Assembly: GCA_001871235.1 (NCBI GenBank)
Contig: MNUV01000052.1
Span: forward strand, 1-14,729
Origin: Candidatus Falkowbacteria bacterium CG1_02_41_21
GTDB lineage: Bacteria > Patescibacteriota > Patescibacteriia > Patescibacteriales > UBA12465
Length of the DNA stretch: 14,729 nucleotides
Direction: 5' to 3'
The notes beneath the pieces were generated by a model. It searched no databases, had not been told where the DNA came from, and was given only the letters and a program-made list of their open reading frames with translations. Numbering within the stretch: position 1 is the first letter of the stretch; each line of letters starts with the position of its first letter. This document shows positions 6,910 to 13,718 of this stretch, one piece after another. Made by a program: the position numbers and the translations under genes.

Positions 6910-8028
6910 TTATTCTCCTAGATAGTGAATTTTTTCTACTTTGTTACCAGTTTTTTTGAGGTAAATACCGGCAGGTAAATTTTTATTTAATCCAGAAATT
7001 TTTTGTCCGGATAGATTATAAAATTCGGTTAGTCCCGTAGATTCACTTTTTGGCTTTGGTCTGAATTCATCAATTAAAGTGATGTTTAAATCAAATTTTT
7101 TGATGGTCGTTCTATCAACTAAGATGTAGACTTCATTGTTAAAATATTCAACATCAAAACAATTTTGTTCGGTTAATAGTGTTTGATAACTTTGGCCAAT
7201 ACTGTCCGAATTAACCATATAAATACCATTGCCATTAGCCATAAAAGTTAAACCATCAGGGCTGCTGCAAACGGAGCGAGCTATGCCGCTGTAGGCTGAA
7301 ATTGGATACCATCCCCAGAACTGATGATAAACGAGGTCATTTCCCCCGAAATAATGGTCAGTGATGGTCATGGCATAATCATAGGCGCCAGAAGTATTTG
7401 TTGTGAATGTTTTGGCTGTCTGATTAAACGACATTCCTTCCAGGTTTGGATAGTTATAGAATGTTATATGTCTGTAAACAGCGGTATCTCCGTCCCAAAT
7501 ATAAATAGCCGGCCTTTCAATTAAATCAACTGTGTCCGTATAACTTCCGGCAATAAATATTTCTTCTGAGCTATAACCATTCATTCCCAGAAATAAAGAA
7601 TTGGCCTCTTCGGCTTTTTTAACAAATGAGCCGCTTACTAATTTAAGTAAAAATGAGGTTGTTCCATTTCGTCCAGTGATATAAATATTGCCATCAATAC
7701 CCCAAACACGATAAAGGCAACCACCGGCCGGGTTTGTTAATGATGACCAACTAGAGCCATTGTAATGAAGAATGGCACTGTTACCAACAGCCCAAGCTTC
7801 GTTGGCGGAAATTGGAAAGACTGAAAATAATTCTACCGGCGGCCAGTATTCAAATGTTTGGCCGTTTTTAATAATTATTATTTTTTCACCAACGCTATAA
7901 ATTGCACCGTCATTAGTAATGGCGATATCATCAATAATGCCAGGACCAGAATAAATTTCTGTTAAATTTTGTGCTCTAATAGAAGACAAAATAAACATGA
8001 TTACGATCAAAACTGTAAACTTTTTCAT
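6910..8028 (-). CDS. Exported beta-propeller-like protein B with T9SS-like C-terminal tail
   Basis: This is a 372-residue protein. Residues 1-19 are a signal peptide (MKKFTVLIVIMFILSSIRA) with likely cleavage before QNL. Residues about 25-315 are built of short beta repeats such as ISANEAWAVGNSAILHYNGSSW and SSEEIFIAGSY, typical of WD40/YVTN-like or glycosyl-hydrolase-BNR-like propellers; no catalytic residue is evident. Residues 334-368 (EFYNLSGQKI, then LPAGIYLKKTGNKVEKI) resemble the last part of the Bacteroidota type IX secretion sorting domain, but the usual YPNP segment is missing and the tail is short. A CPR cell has no known outer membrane or T9SS, so the tail either has another role or marks acquired DNA. 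The expression frame (promoter, leader, terminator) is shared with gene A. Confidence 0.78.
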   Translation of the reverse strand: MKKFTVLIVIMFILSSIRAQNLTEIYSGPGIIDDIAITNDGAIYSVGEKIIIIKNGQTFEYWPPVELFSVFPISANEAWAVGNSAILHYNGSSWSSLTNPAGGCLYRVWGIDGNIYITGRNGTTSFLLKLVSGSFVKKAEEANSLFLGMNGYSSEEIFIAGSYTDTVDLIERPAIYIWDGDTAVYRHITFYNYPNLEGMSFNQTAKTFTTNTSGAYDYAMTITDHYFGGNDLVYHQFWGWYPISAYSGIARSVCSSPDGLTFMANGNGIYMVNSDSIGQSYQTLLTEQNCFDVEYFNNEVYILVDRTTIKKFDLNITLIDEFRPKPKSESTGLTEFYNLSGQKISGLNKNLPAGIYLKKTGNKVEKIHYLGE

Positions 8029-8047
8029 GATTATTGGATTTAAGGTT
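8018..8047. repeat. 30-bp start-codon block, copy B
   Basis: Identical to 6674-6703. It covers the ATG and first codons of gene B and the leader bases just upstream. The spacing from the ATG to the outer stem is the same in both copies. Confidence 0.95.
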
Positions 8048-8120
8048 AATACTAATTGGATTAATTACTAATATCACCTAAAACCAGAGATGAATTTAGT
8101 AATTAACCCAATTAACCTTA
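8041..8120 (-). promoter_or_regulatory. Structured 5' leader of gene B (long hairpin)
   Basis: The outer stem pairs TAAGGTT (8041-8047) with AACCTTA (8114-8120). The inner stem pairs 8054-8071 with 8096-8113 over 18 positions; the only non-Watson-Crick position is 8060/8107, A-C on the plus strand but U-G in minus-strand RNA. The loop is 24 bases. Stem bases differ from the gene A leader yet remain paired, which supports a conserved RNA fold in the mRNA. Confidence 0.72.
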
Positions 8121-8146
8121 TTTTTCAAATAACTATTAACAAAAGA

Positions 8147-8175
8147 ATTATAGCATAAACATAGTTTTATGTCAA
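8147..8175 (-). promoter_or_regulatory. Perfect-consensus sigma70 promoter of gene B
   Basis: On the minus strand TTGACA (complement of 8170-8175), 17 bp, TATAAT (complement of 8147-8152), with TGC before the -10. It has the same architecture as the gene A promoter but a different spacer sequence. The start point would be near 8140, with a leader of about 112 bases. Confidence 0.85.
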
Positions 8176-8180
8176 ACAAG

Positions 8181-8260
8181 TTGACCAGAAGGCTAAAATG
8201 CCTTAATATAATAGAGTAATAGCGGGGCGATATATCTTTTTATGTCGCTTTCTTTATATT
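8181..8260 (+). promoter_or_regulatory. lepA promoter region with a leader hairpin and a second -10
   Basis: TTGACC (8181-8186) lies 17 bp before TAATAT (8204-8209), overlapped by TATAAT at 8207-8212. The -35 is only 5 bases from the oppositely directed gene B -35. Downstream, GCGATATA (8227-8234) pairs with TATGTCGC (8241-8248), an 8-bp hairpin with one G-U pair. A second -10-like TATATT (8255-8260) ends 7 bases before the lepA ATG and could drive a leaderless transcript. Confidence 0.55.
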
Positions 8261-8267
8261 AAATCAA

Positions 8268-10079
8268 ATGAACGAAAATATTAATAAAATCAGAAATTTT
8301 GCCATTTTGGCTCATATTGACCATGGTAAATCAACCTTGGCCGACCGAATGTTGGAGATTACTAATACGGTTGATAAACGGAAGATGAAGAACCAGATTT
8401 TGGATGGCATGGATATTGAACGCGAAAGGGGTATCACCATCAAACTGCAACCGGTAACTATGGATTACAAGGGCTATCAATTGAATTTGATTGACACTCC
8501 CGGTCATGTGGATTTTTCTTATGAAGTTTCCCGCTCACTGGCAGCCGTGGAGACGGCTATTTTGCTAGTTGACGCCACTCAAGGCATCCAGGCCCAAACT
8601 TTGGCTAATTTATATTTGGCGCTGGAGCAAGATTTAACAATCATTCCGGTAGTCAACAAAATTGATTTGCCGGCAGCCAATGTCCCTAAAACTAAAAATG
8701 AAATTATTAAATTATTGGGTTGTAAGGAGGAAGAAATTCTGTCCGCTTCGGGTAAAACCGGTGAAGGTGTGGCTGATATCCTAGACGCAGTGATTGCTAA
8801 AAGCAATCCGCCTCAAGGGCAGAGTGATCTCAAATATCCTCGGGCTTTGATTTTTGATTCTAAGTACGATGAATATAAAGGAGTGGTGGCCTATGTCCGT
8901 ATTTTTGACGGCGTTTTAAAGAAGGGCGACAAGATTAAATTGATGGCCACTAAAGCTGAAAGCGAAGTTTTGGACATCGGTATTTTTCGTCCGGACTATT
9001 TTTCCACCGGAGAATTGAAGAGCGGCAGTATCGGTTATATCGTGACCGGTTTTAAGGCGGTGGGAGAGTGTCGAGTCGGCGATACCATTACTTTTCCTTA
9101 CGTTGAAGCTAATAGACCGGAACCGCTGGCGGGCTACAAAGAAGTCAAACCGATGGTTTTTGCCGGTATTTTTCCGACCGAGGGTGATAGCTTAGAGGAC
9201 TTGAGAGAGGCCATGGAAAAATTGAAATTGAATGATAGCGCTCTAGTTTATGAACCGGAGAGATCCGAGGCCTTGGGTTTTGGTTTCCGTTGCGGGTTTT
9301 TAGGGTTATTGCATTTGGAGATTTTTCAAGAAAGGTTGAGACGCGAATATAATTTGGATATTATTGTCACTATCCCGAGCGTGGCTTACAAGATTATTAA
9401 AAAGAACGGTGCGGAGGAAATTGCGCGGACACCGCAAAAATTATCCGATCCCTCCGAGCTCATCTCCATTGAGGAACCTTGGGTCCTGCTGGATATTGTC
9501 GTCCCGAAGGAATATATGGGGAATGTCATCAAATTGGCGCAAGACAAGCGGGGTATCTATAAAAATACCGAGTATATGTCAGTGGACACTGATCAGCCCA
9601 GGGTGATTTTACATTATGCCATTCCGATGGCCGCGATTTTAACCGATTTTTATGATAAGATAAAAAGTGTCAGTGCCGGCTACGCTTCCATTAACTACGA
9701 TTATTTGGACTATCGTCCGGCTGACGTGGTCAAGATGGATATTATGGTGGCCGATGATATTGTGGAGTCGCTGGCGACCATCGTTTATCGTGATGAGGCT
9801 TTTCGTCAGGGCAAAGAAATAGTTAATATTTTAAAGGATACTATTCCGCGCGAGATGTTTGTGATTAAGCTCCAAGCGGCTATCGGAGGTAAAGTAATCG
9901 CTGCCGAAAGATTGTCGGCGATGCGCAAGGATGTGACCGCCAAATTATATGGTGGCGATGTCAGTCGGAAGCGGAAGTTGTTGGAAAAACAAAAAAAGGG
10001 TAAAAAGAAAATGATGAGTATGGGTAAGGGCAGTGTTAATATTCCGCCCGATACTTTTGTAAAAATATTAAAAAGATAA
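8268..10079 (+). CDS. lepA: Elongation factor 4 (LepA), ribosome back-translocating GTPase
   Basis: This is a translational GTPase that acts on stalled or mis-translocated ribosomes; the 603-residue length is normal. G motifs are intact: G1 AHIDHGKST (15-23), G2 RGIT (54-57), G3 DTPGH (76-80), G4 NKID (130-133) and a G5-like SASGKTG near 159. EF-G-like domains II, III and V follow (GFRCGFLGLLHLEI is diagnostic), and the LepA-specific C-terminal domain ends with KRKLLEKQKKGKKKM and the family hallmark GKGSVNIPPDTF. The ATG at 8268 is in the usual position for the family. Its promoter region faces that of gene B. The 32-residue membrane ORF follows after 10 bases. Confidence 0.97.
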   Translation: MNENINKIRNFAILAHIDHGKSTLADRMLEITNTVDKRKMKNQILDGMDIERERGITIKLQPVTMDYKGYQLNLIDTPGHVDFSYEVSRSLAAVETAILLVDATQGIQAQTLANLYLALEQDLTIIPVVNKIDLPAANVPKTKNEIIKLLGCKEEEILSASGKTGEGVADILDAVIAKSNPPQGQSDLKYPRALIFDSKYDEYKGVVAYVRIFDGVLKKGDKIKLMATKAESEVLDIGIFRPDYFSTGELKSGSIGYIVTGFKAVGECRVGDTITFPYVEANRPEPLAGYKEVKPMVFAGIFPTEGDSLEDLREAMEKLKLNDSALVYEPERSEALGFGFRCGFLGLLHLEIFQERLRREYNLDIIVTIPSVAYKIIKKNGAEEIARTPQKLSDPSELISIEEPWVLLDIVVPKEYMGNVIKLAQDKRGIYKNTEYMSVDTDQPRVILHYAIPMAAILTDFYDKIKSVSAGYASINYDYLDYRPADVVKMDIMVADDIVESLATIVYRDEAFRQGKEIVNILKDTIPREMFVIKLQAAIGGKVIAAERLSAMRKDVTAKLYGGDVSRKRKLLEKQKKGKKKMMSMGKGSVNIPPDTFVKILKR

Positions 10080-10089
10080 TTTAAATATT

Positions 10090-10188
10090 ATGAAACGTAA
10101 AAAAGTCGTTAAAGTGGTTTGGATTATTATTTCTTTGATCGTGGTTATTTCCATGGTGGCTTGGACCGTCGCCCTGCCTTTTATGTAA
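10090..10188 (+). CDS. Very small single-helix membrane protein downstream of lepA
   Basis: A 32-residue ORF: basic start MKRKKVVKVV, then an unbroken hydrophobic helix (WIIISLIVVISMVAW), ending TVALPFM and TAA. A Lys/Arg-rich N-terminus and one helix predict a protein with its N-terminus in the cytoplasm. It starts 10 bases after the lepA stop, and the bases before its ATG (TTTAAATATT) resemble those before other starts here (rnhA has TTTTAAATAT). It resembles tiny proteins I associate with CPR genomes, but this is recollection. The function is unknown; a short, AT-flanked hydrophobic ORF could also arise by chance, although the charge distribution is convincing. Confidence 0.6.
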   Translation: MKRKKVVKVVWIIISLIVVISMVAWTVALPFM

Positions 10189-10260
10189 TTAAATCGGAGC
10201 CAAAGATGGTAAAACATCAAAATATCTAATATTAGCAATTTTTGTTTATAAAAATCTGTT

Positions 10261-10324
10261 TTTTGTTCAGTATTATTACTGTAGTGAACAAAATATGACT
10301 TTTTTGTCCACTACAGTAATAACA
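10261..10324. repeat. Overlapping inverted repeats upstream of recJ
   Basis: Repeat 1: TTTTGTTCA (10261-10269) with TGAACAAAA (10285-10293), 9 bp perfect. Repeat 2: 10273-10293 with 10302-10322, 20 of 21 positions paired (only 10287/10308 fails), around an 8-base loop. The arm 10285-10293 belongs to both, so only one fold can form at a time. The motif TTTTGTYCA thus occurs three times in alternating orientation. No T-run follows, so it is not an intrinsic terminator. It ends about 10 bases before the recJ ATG. The rest of 10189-10332 holds only a weak CTAATATTAG palindrome (10226-10235). Confidence 0.8.
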
Positions 10325-10332
10325 TTCAATTT

Positions 10333-12075
10333 ATGTCTAAAATCTGGCAGCTGACGGAAAAATTACCGCCGGCGGTTATGGTCGCCAATCCTAAATATTC
10401 TCCCATTCTTTTGCAATTGCTCTTTAATCGAGGTCTGCAAAAACCGGAGGAAGTAGAGGCCTTTTTTATTGAGGAATTTGGTTCAAATGAATATTTAAAG
10501 CACTATGACCCCTTTTTATTTAGAGATATGGATGAAGCTATTAATCTCATTGTCAGCTGTATTAAGGCTGGTCAGAAGATTATGATTTACGGCGACTATG
10601 ATGCTGACGGAGTAACCGCGACGGCCGTTTTATGGGATACTTTTAAGATTTTAGGGGCTAAGGTGGATTATTATTTGCCTGACAGAGTGACTGAGGGTTA
10701 TGGCATGAACAAGGAAGCCATTGCTAAAATTGTGGCCGATGATTATAAATTGATAGTTACGGTTGATACCGGTACCAGGAATTGGGAAGAGATTGAATAT
10801 GCCAAAAGTCTGGGGCTAGAAGTGATATTGACCGATCATCATGTTCTCTCCGACAACCCGGCCGAAATACCCCAATGCTTGTTTATAAATTGCGCTAACC
10901 AAGGAGATGCTTATCCGTTTAAAACTCTGGCTGGAGTCGGTGTGGCCTTCAAAGTTATTCAAGCGTTAGTGACTCGGTCAAAATTGAATGAAGAGCAAAA
11001 ACAATATTTGATGGAGAGAAGTTTGGACTTGGTAGCTCTCGGGACGGTTTCCGACATGGTGTCGCTTTTGGGAGAGAATAGGTTGTTGGTTAAAAAGGGT
11101 TTGGAAGTTTTGAATCGAACCAAGAGATTGGGTCTGAAAGAATTAATTAGCGTGGCCAAGTTGGGCAACAATGCCACCAAATTAGATTCTTGGAATATCG
11201 GTTTTCAATTAGGCCCGAGATTAAACGCGGCCAGTCGTTTAGGCCATGCCAATAATGCCCTAGAATTAATATTGTCAACTGACTTGGATGAGGTTAAACG
11301 TTTAGCCGGAGAATTAAACCAAAAAAATATTGAACGTCAGGAAATTACCGCTAATATTATGGCTCTGGTGGAAAAAGACATTGATCAAAAAAATATCCCG
11401 GCGATTATTATCAGTGTTTGTGATTTAGAATATGACGTTAAAACTGAGGGTGTGATTGGACTGGTAGCCGGAAAAATCTGCGAGAAATATTATCGTCCGG
11501 CCATAGTCATCACCCGCTCCCAAGATGGTTACAAAGCATCGGGGAGAAGTATTGAAGAGTTTAATTTGATTGAAGCCATTGAAGATTCACGGGAGTTTTT
11601 AGATAAGTATGGCGGACATCCGGCGGCTTGCGGTTTTTCCGTTTATGAACGGGACAAACTGGACAAGTTTATCGCTAAAATTTCTTCCATTGCCACGACT
11701 AAATTAGCCGGCTTGGAATTGGCGCCGAAGTTAAGATTGGACGCTATCTTATTGCCTAAAGATATTAATTTAAATTTAGTGGAAGATATCTCTAAGTTAG
11801 CGCCTTATGGTCAGAATAATCCGCAACCTAAATTCGCGGCTTATGGTTTGACAGTAATGGAACTGGTAACTATGGGTGGAAAAGGAGAACATATTAAATT
11901 GCGCTTGACCGATGGCGTTTCCAGTTTGTGGGCCATAGCTTTTTTCAAAAATAAAGAATTTTCCGAGATTCAAATCGGGAGCCAGGTTGATGTCGCTTAT
12001 TATCTGGATATCAATAATTATAACGGTAGAAGCGAGGTCCAAATGAAGATTATTGATTTGATCCCAACTAAATAA
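10333..12075 (+). CDS. recJ: Single-stranded-DNA-specific 5'-3' exonuclease RecJ
   Basis: It degrades 5'-ended single strands in recombination and repair. The 580-residue length is typical. DHH-family motifs are present: MIYGDYDADGVTATA (85-98; Asp88, Asp90 and Asp92), VTVDTGT (142-148, Asp145), LTDHH (166-170) and ALGTVSDMV (235-243, Asp241), the acidic and histidine ligands for two metal ions. RLNAASRLGHA follows the core. The DHHA1 domain has YGGHPAACGFSV (residues 435-446), where the family has GGHxxAAG; one residue is Cys. The C-terminal part is an OB-fold (GGKGEHIKLRL, DVAYYLDIN). The start directly follows the inverted-repeat region; rnhA follows 13 bases after the stop, so the two are probably co-transcribed. 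Confidence 0.95.
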   Translation: MSKIWQLTEKLPPAVMVANPKYSPILLQLLFNRGLQKPEEVEAFFIEEFGSNEYLKHYDPFLFRDMDEAINLIVSCIKAGQKIMIYGDYDADGVTATAVLWDTFKILGAKVDYYLPDRVTEGYGMNKEAIAKIVADDYKLIVTVDTGTRNWEEIEYAKSLGLEVILTDHHVLSDNPAEIPQCLFINCANQGDAYPFKTLAGVGVAFKVIQALVTRSKLNEEQKQYLMERSLDLVALGTVSDMVSLLGENRLLVKKGLEVLNRTKRLGLKELISVAKLGNNATKLDSWNIGFQLGPRLNAASRLGHANNALELILSTDLDEVKRLAGELNQKNIERQEITANIMALVEKDIDQKNIPAIIISVCDLEYDVKTEGVIGLVAGKICEKYYRPAIVITRSQDGYKASGRSIEEFNLIEAIEDSREFLDKYGGHPAACGFSVYERDKLDKFIAKISSIATTKLAGLELAPKLRLDAILLPKDINLNLVEDISKLAPYGQNNPQPKFAAYGLTVMELVTMGGKGEHIKLRLTDGVSSLWAIAFFKNKEFSEIQIGSQVDVAYYLDINNYNGRSEVQMKIIDLIPTK

Positions 12076-12088
12076 TTATTTTAAATAT

Positions 12089-12499
12089 ATGAACCATAAA
12101 AAAATTATTATTTATACCGATGGCGGAGCTCGGGGTAACCCGGGACCATCCGGTATTGGCGTGGTTATCTATAATGAGAATAAAGAATTAATTGAAGAGC
12201 ATTCGGATTTTTTGGGAATTGCCACTAATAATCAGGCGGAGTATAAAGCGGTGATTTTAGCGCTCAAAAAAGCTCAATTATTGGAAGCGGAGGAGTTGCA
12301 CTTTTATTTGGATAGTGAATTGGTGGTCAAACAGTTGCGGGGGGAATATAAAGTAAAAAACAAAGACTTGGCGTCTTTGTTTTTAGAAATTCACAATTTA
12401 GCTGTTAACTTTAAAAAAATATCTTATACTCACATCCGCCGGGAACTCAATCAAGAAGCGGACAGGCTGGCTAATGAAGCGATGGATAGAGGAGAGTAA
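12089..12499 (+). CDS. rnhA: Ribonuclease HI
   Basis: It cuts the RNA strand of RNA-DNA hybrids (R-loops, primers). The 136-residue protein shows the complete acidic active site: Asp11 in YTDGGARGNPGPSG, Glu51 in TNNQAEYKA, Asp75 in YLDSELV and Asp125 in NQEADRLANEA, plus His115 in THIRRE. The GGARGNPGP form is the bacterial/archaeal 'plant-like' type and not the E. coli type with its basic protrusion, which is absent. The gene lies 13 bases after recJ. Its stop is one base from the stop of the convergent 12501-13715 gene, and no terminator hairpin lies between them, so transcripts from the two sides must overlap or end inside the other gene. Confidence 0.95.
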   Translation: MNHKKIIIYTDGGARGNPGPSGIGVVIYNENKELIEEHSDFLGIATNNQAEYKAVILALKKAQLLEAEELHFYLDSELVVKQLRGEYKVKNKDLASLFLEIHNLAVNFKKISYTHIRRELNQEADRLANEAMDRGE

Positions 12500-12500
12500 T

Positions 12501-13715
12501 TTATTCGCCACAGACGTAAAAATGTTGGCTCAAACCGCATCCACCCCAATCATTAAGAGATATCCATGTTTTGCATTCAATATTAGTTGCCGTACAGCCA
12601 CCTTTATAAGGATAGCCGCTACCGCCCGCTGGATCATTAACATCGGCGATTAAATTATCTTTTTCTCGCCATCCGGTCAGGGCGATAAAATGTCCACCTC
12701 CAGTAAATTTACAATTAGGTTTGTTGGCGGCACTGACCGCAATGACTACAACACAGCCTTCATCTAGTTTTTGTTTAATACCTTCTACCCCCCCTGTGTC
12801 TCCGGCTTGGAGATTATAATATTTAGCTAGTTTTATTAAGCCTGTTCCAGCAGAGCCACTACCGCAAACACGCGCTCCTTGTTGTTCGGCCTGGCGAGTG
12901 AAAGCTTGGAGATCGGTTACACTCGTAAATTTATTAACGGCCATAAACGTGGACAAGACACCACAACCGGAAGTGCATAAATTAGGATTACCATTATAAG
13001 GAGACACCGGATTGGCTTGGGTGCCATATTTTTTTTCATCTTTTCCTCCGTTGCTCGGACAGATTTTATTTTTTTCGTTGTAAACTATTTTCTTGCCCTC
13101 TTCACTACATTGGCGGAATAAAGGAACGCCATGGCTAGAGCTAATTGAGGTTGGGCCTTCAATTTGTGCTTCTTCCGGCAAATTAAAAGTATCCTCCACT
13201 ACGCTGAGTTTTATGGATTTAAATCCGACTAAGTCGGGATTAACCTCATTTAACAACACATAAGAGGTGAACATTATCAACATTCCGGTCAGGGCGCCGG
13301 TAATCCATGATTTAGCCTCCGATATTCTGGTGGCGTTACCGGTTGACGTCAGATAAATCACGCCGCCAATCATTAGAGCTAAGGCCGCTAAAATACCGAC
13401 GATGCCCATGGCATAATTATAGATAGCTTTAATATAAATTGATATCCAGGGTAAACTGCACGATGTCCGGTCGCCTTCAGTGGTGCAAATGGCGGGAGTG
13501 TCCGAAGCTAATTTATCCAGTCCGGGAATTTTTACTTGTAGTTTTAATATCGGGTCCAATGTAATGAACGGTTTTTTGGTGGTAGCCGCTGGAGTTGAGA
13601 CTGGTGTAGTTGAGGTATTTGTTTGGGCGCTGGCGACAATCGGACAAATCAGCATTGTTCCTAAAAACAAAAAAATAAATAAAACTTTATTTTTTCTGGT
13701 CCAAACTTTTTTCAT
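12501..13715 (-). CDS. VirB2-like T4SS pilin module fused to a C39/papain-like cysteine peptidase domain
   Basis: This 404-residue protein starts with a signal peptide (about 1-30, cut after VASA). Residues about 92-160 form a two-helix module: YNYAMGIVGILAALALMIGGVIYLTSTGN, then a polar EAKSW turn, then a second helix ending SYVLLNEVNPDLV. This pattern is that of the Patescibacteria T4SS-pilin/VirB2-like family (PF18895 by memory). After a linker, residues about 225-400 form a peptidase-like domain: nucleophile Cys251 in CTSGCGVLSTFMAVN, His342 in GGGHFIALTGW and Asn360/Asp361 in ADVNDP. This Cys-His-Asn/Asp order fits peptidase C39-like (PF13529) folds. Ten further Cys in 203-402, besides Cys251, suggest disulfides and an extracellular domain. 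It starts 3 bases after the porB stop and is likely co-transcribed with it. Confidence 0.8.
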   Translation of the reverse strand: MKKVWTRKNKVLFIFLFLGTMLICPIVASAQTNTSTTPVSTPAATTKKPFITLDPILKLQVKIPGLDKLASDTPAICTTEGDRTSCSLPWISIYIKAIYNYAMGIVGILAALALMIGGVIYLTSTGNATRISEAKSWITGALTGMLIMFTSYVLLNEVNPDLVGFKSIKLSVVEDTFNLPEEAQIEGPTSISSSHGVPLFRQCSEEGKKIVYNEKNKICPSNGGKDEKKYGTQANPVSPYNGNPNLCTSGCGVLSTFMAVNKFTSVTDLQAFTRQAEQQGARVCGSGSAGTGLIKLAKYYNLQAGDTGGVEGIKQKLDEGCVVVIAVSAANKPNCKFTGGGHFIALTGWREKDNLIADVNDPAGGSGYPYKGGCTATNIECKTWISLNDWGGCGLSQHFYVCGE

Positions 13716-13718
13716 AAA

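Noticed and set aside
6697..8120. Integron-like cassettes with attC sites
   Set aside because: Each unit carries its own promoter, and I see no GTTRRRY/RYYYAAC core pairs at the unit borders; the palindromes lie in the leaders before the start codons and not after the genes.
6116..8268. The region as assembly contamination from a Bacteroidota
   Set aside because: Gene A carries a CPR-type domain, the promoters are sigma70 consensus and not Bacteroidota-type, and the terminator of gene A is shared with murJ. Read coverage would still be needed to exclude it fully.
9364..9606. Overlapping open frame inside lepA
   Set aside because: lepA is intact and conserved through this part; the alternative protein is Arg/Ser-rich with no pattern. 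The same holds for other shadow frames over acdAB, murJ, recJ, porB and the pilin-peptidase gene.
10275..10320. Resemblance of ACTGTAG...CTACAGT before recJ to an E. coli-type LexA box
   Set aside because: The half-sites CTGT and ACAG are about 30 bases apart instead of 8, so LexA could not bind them as one box.
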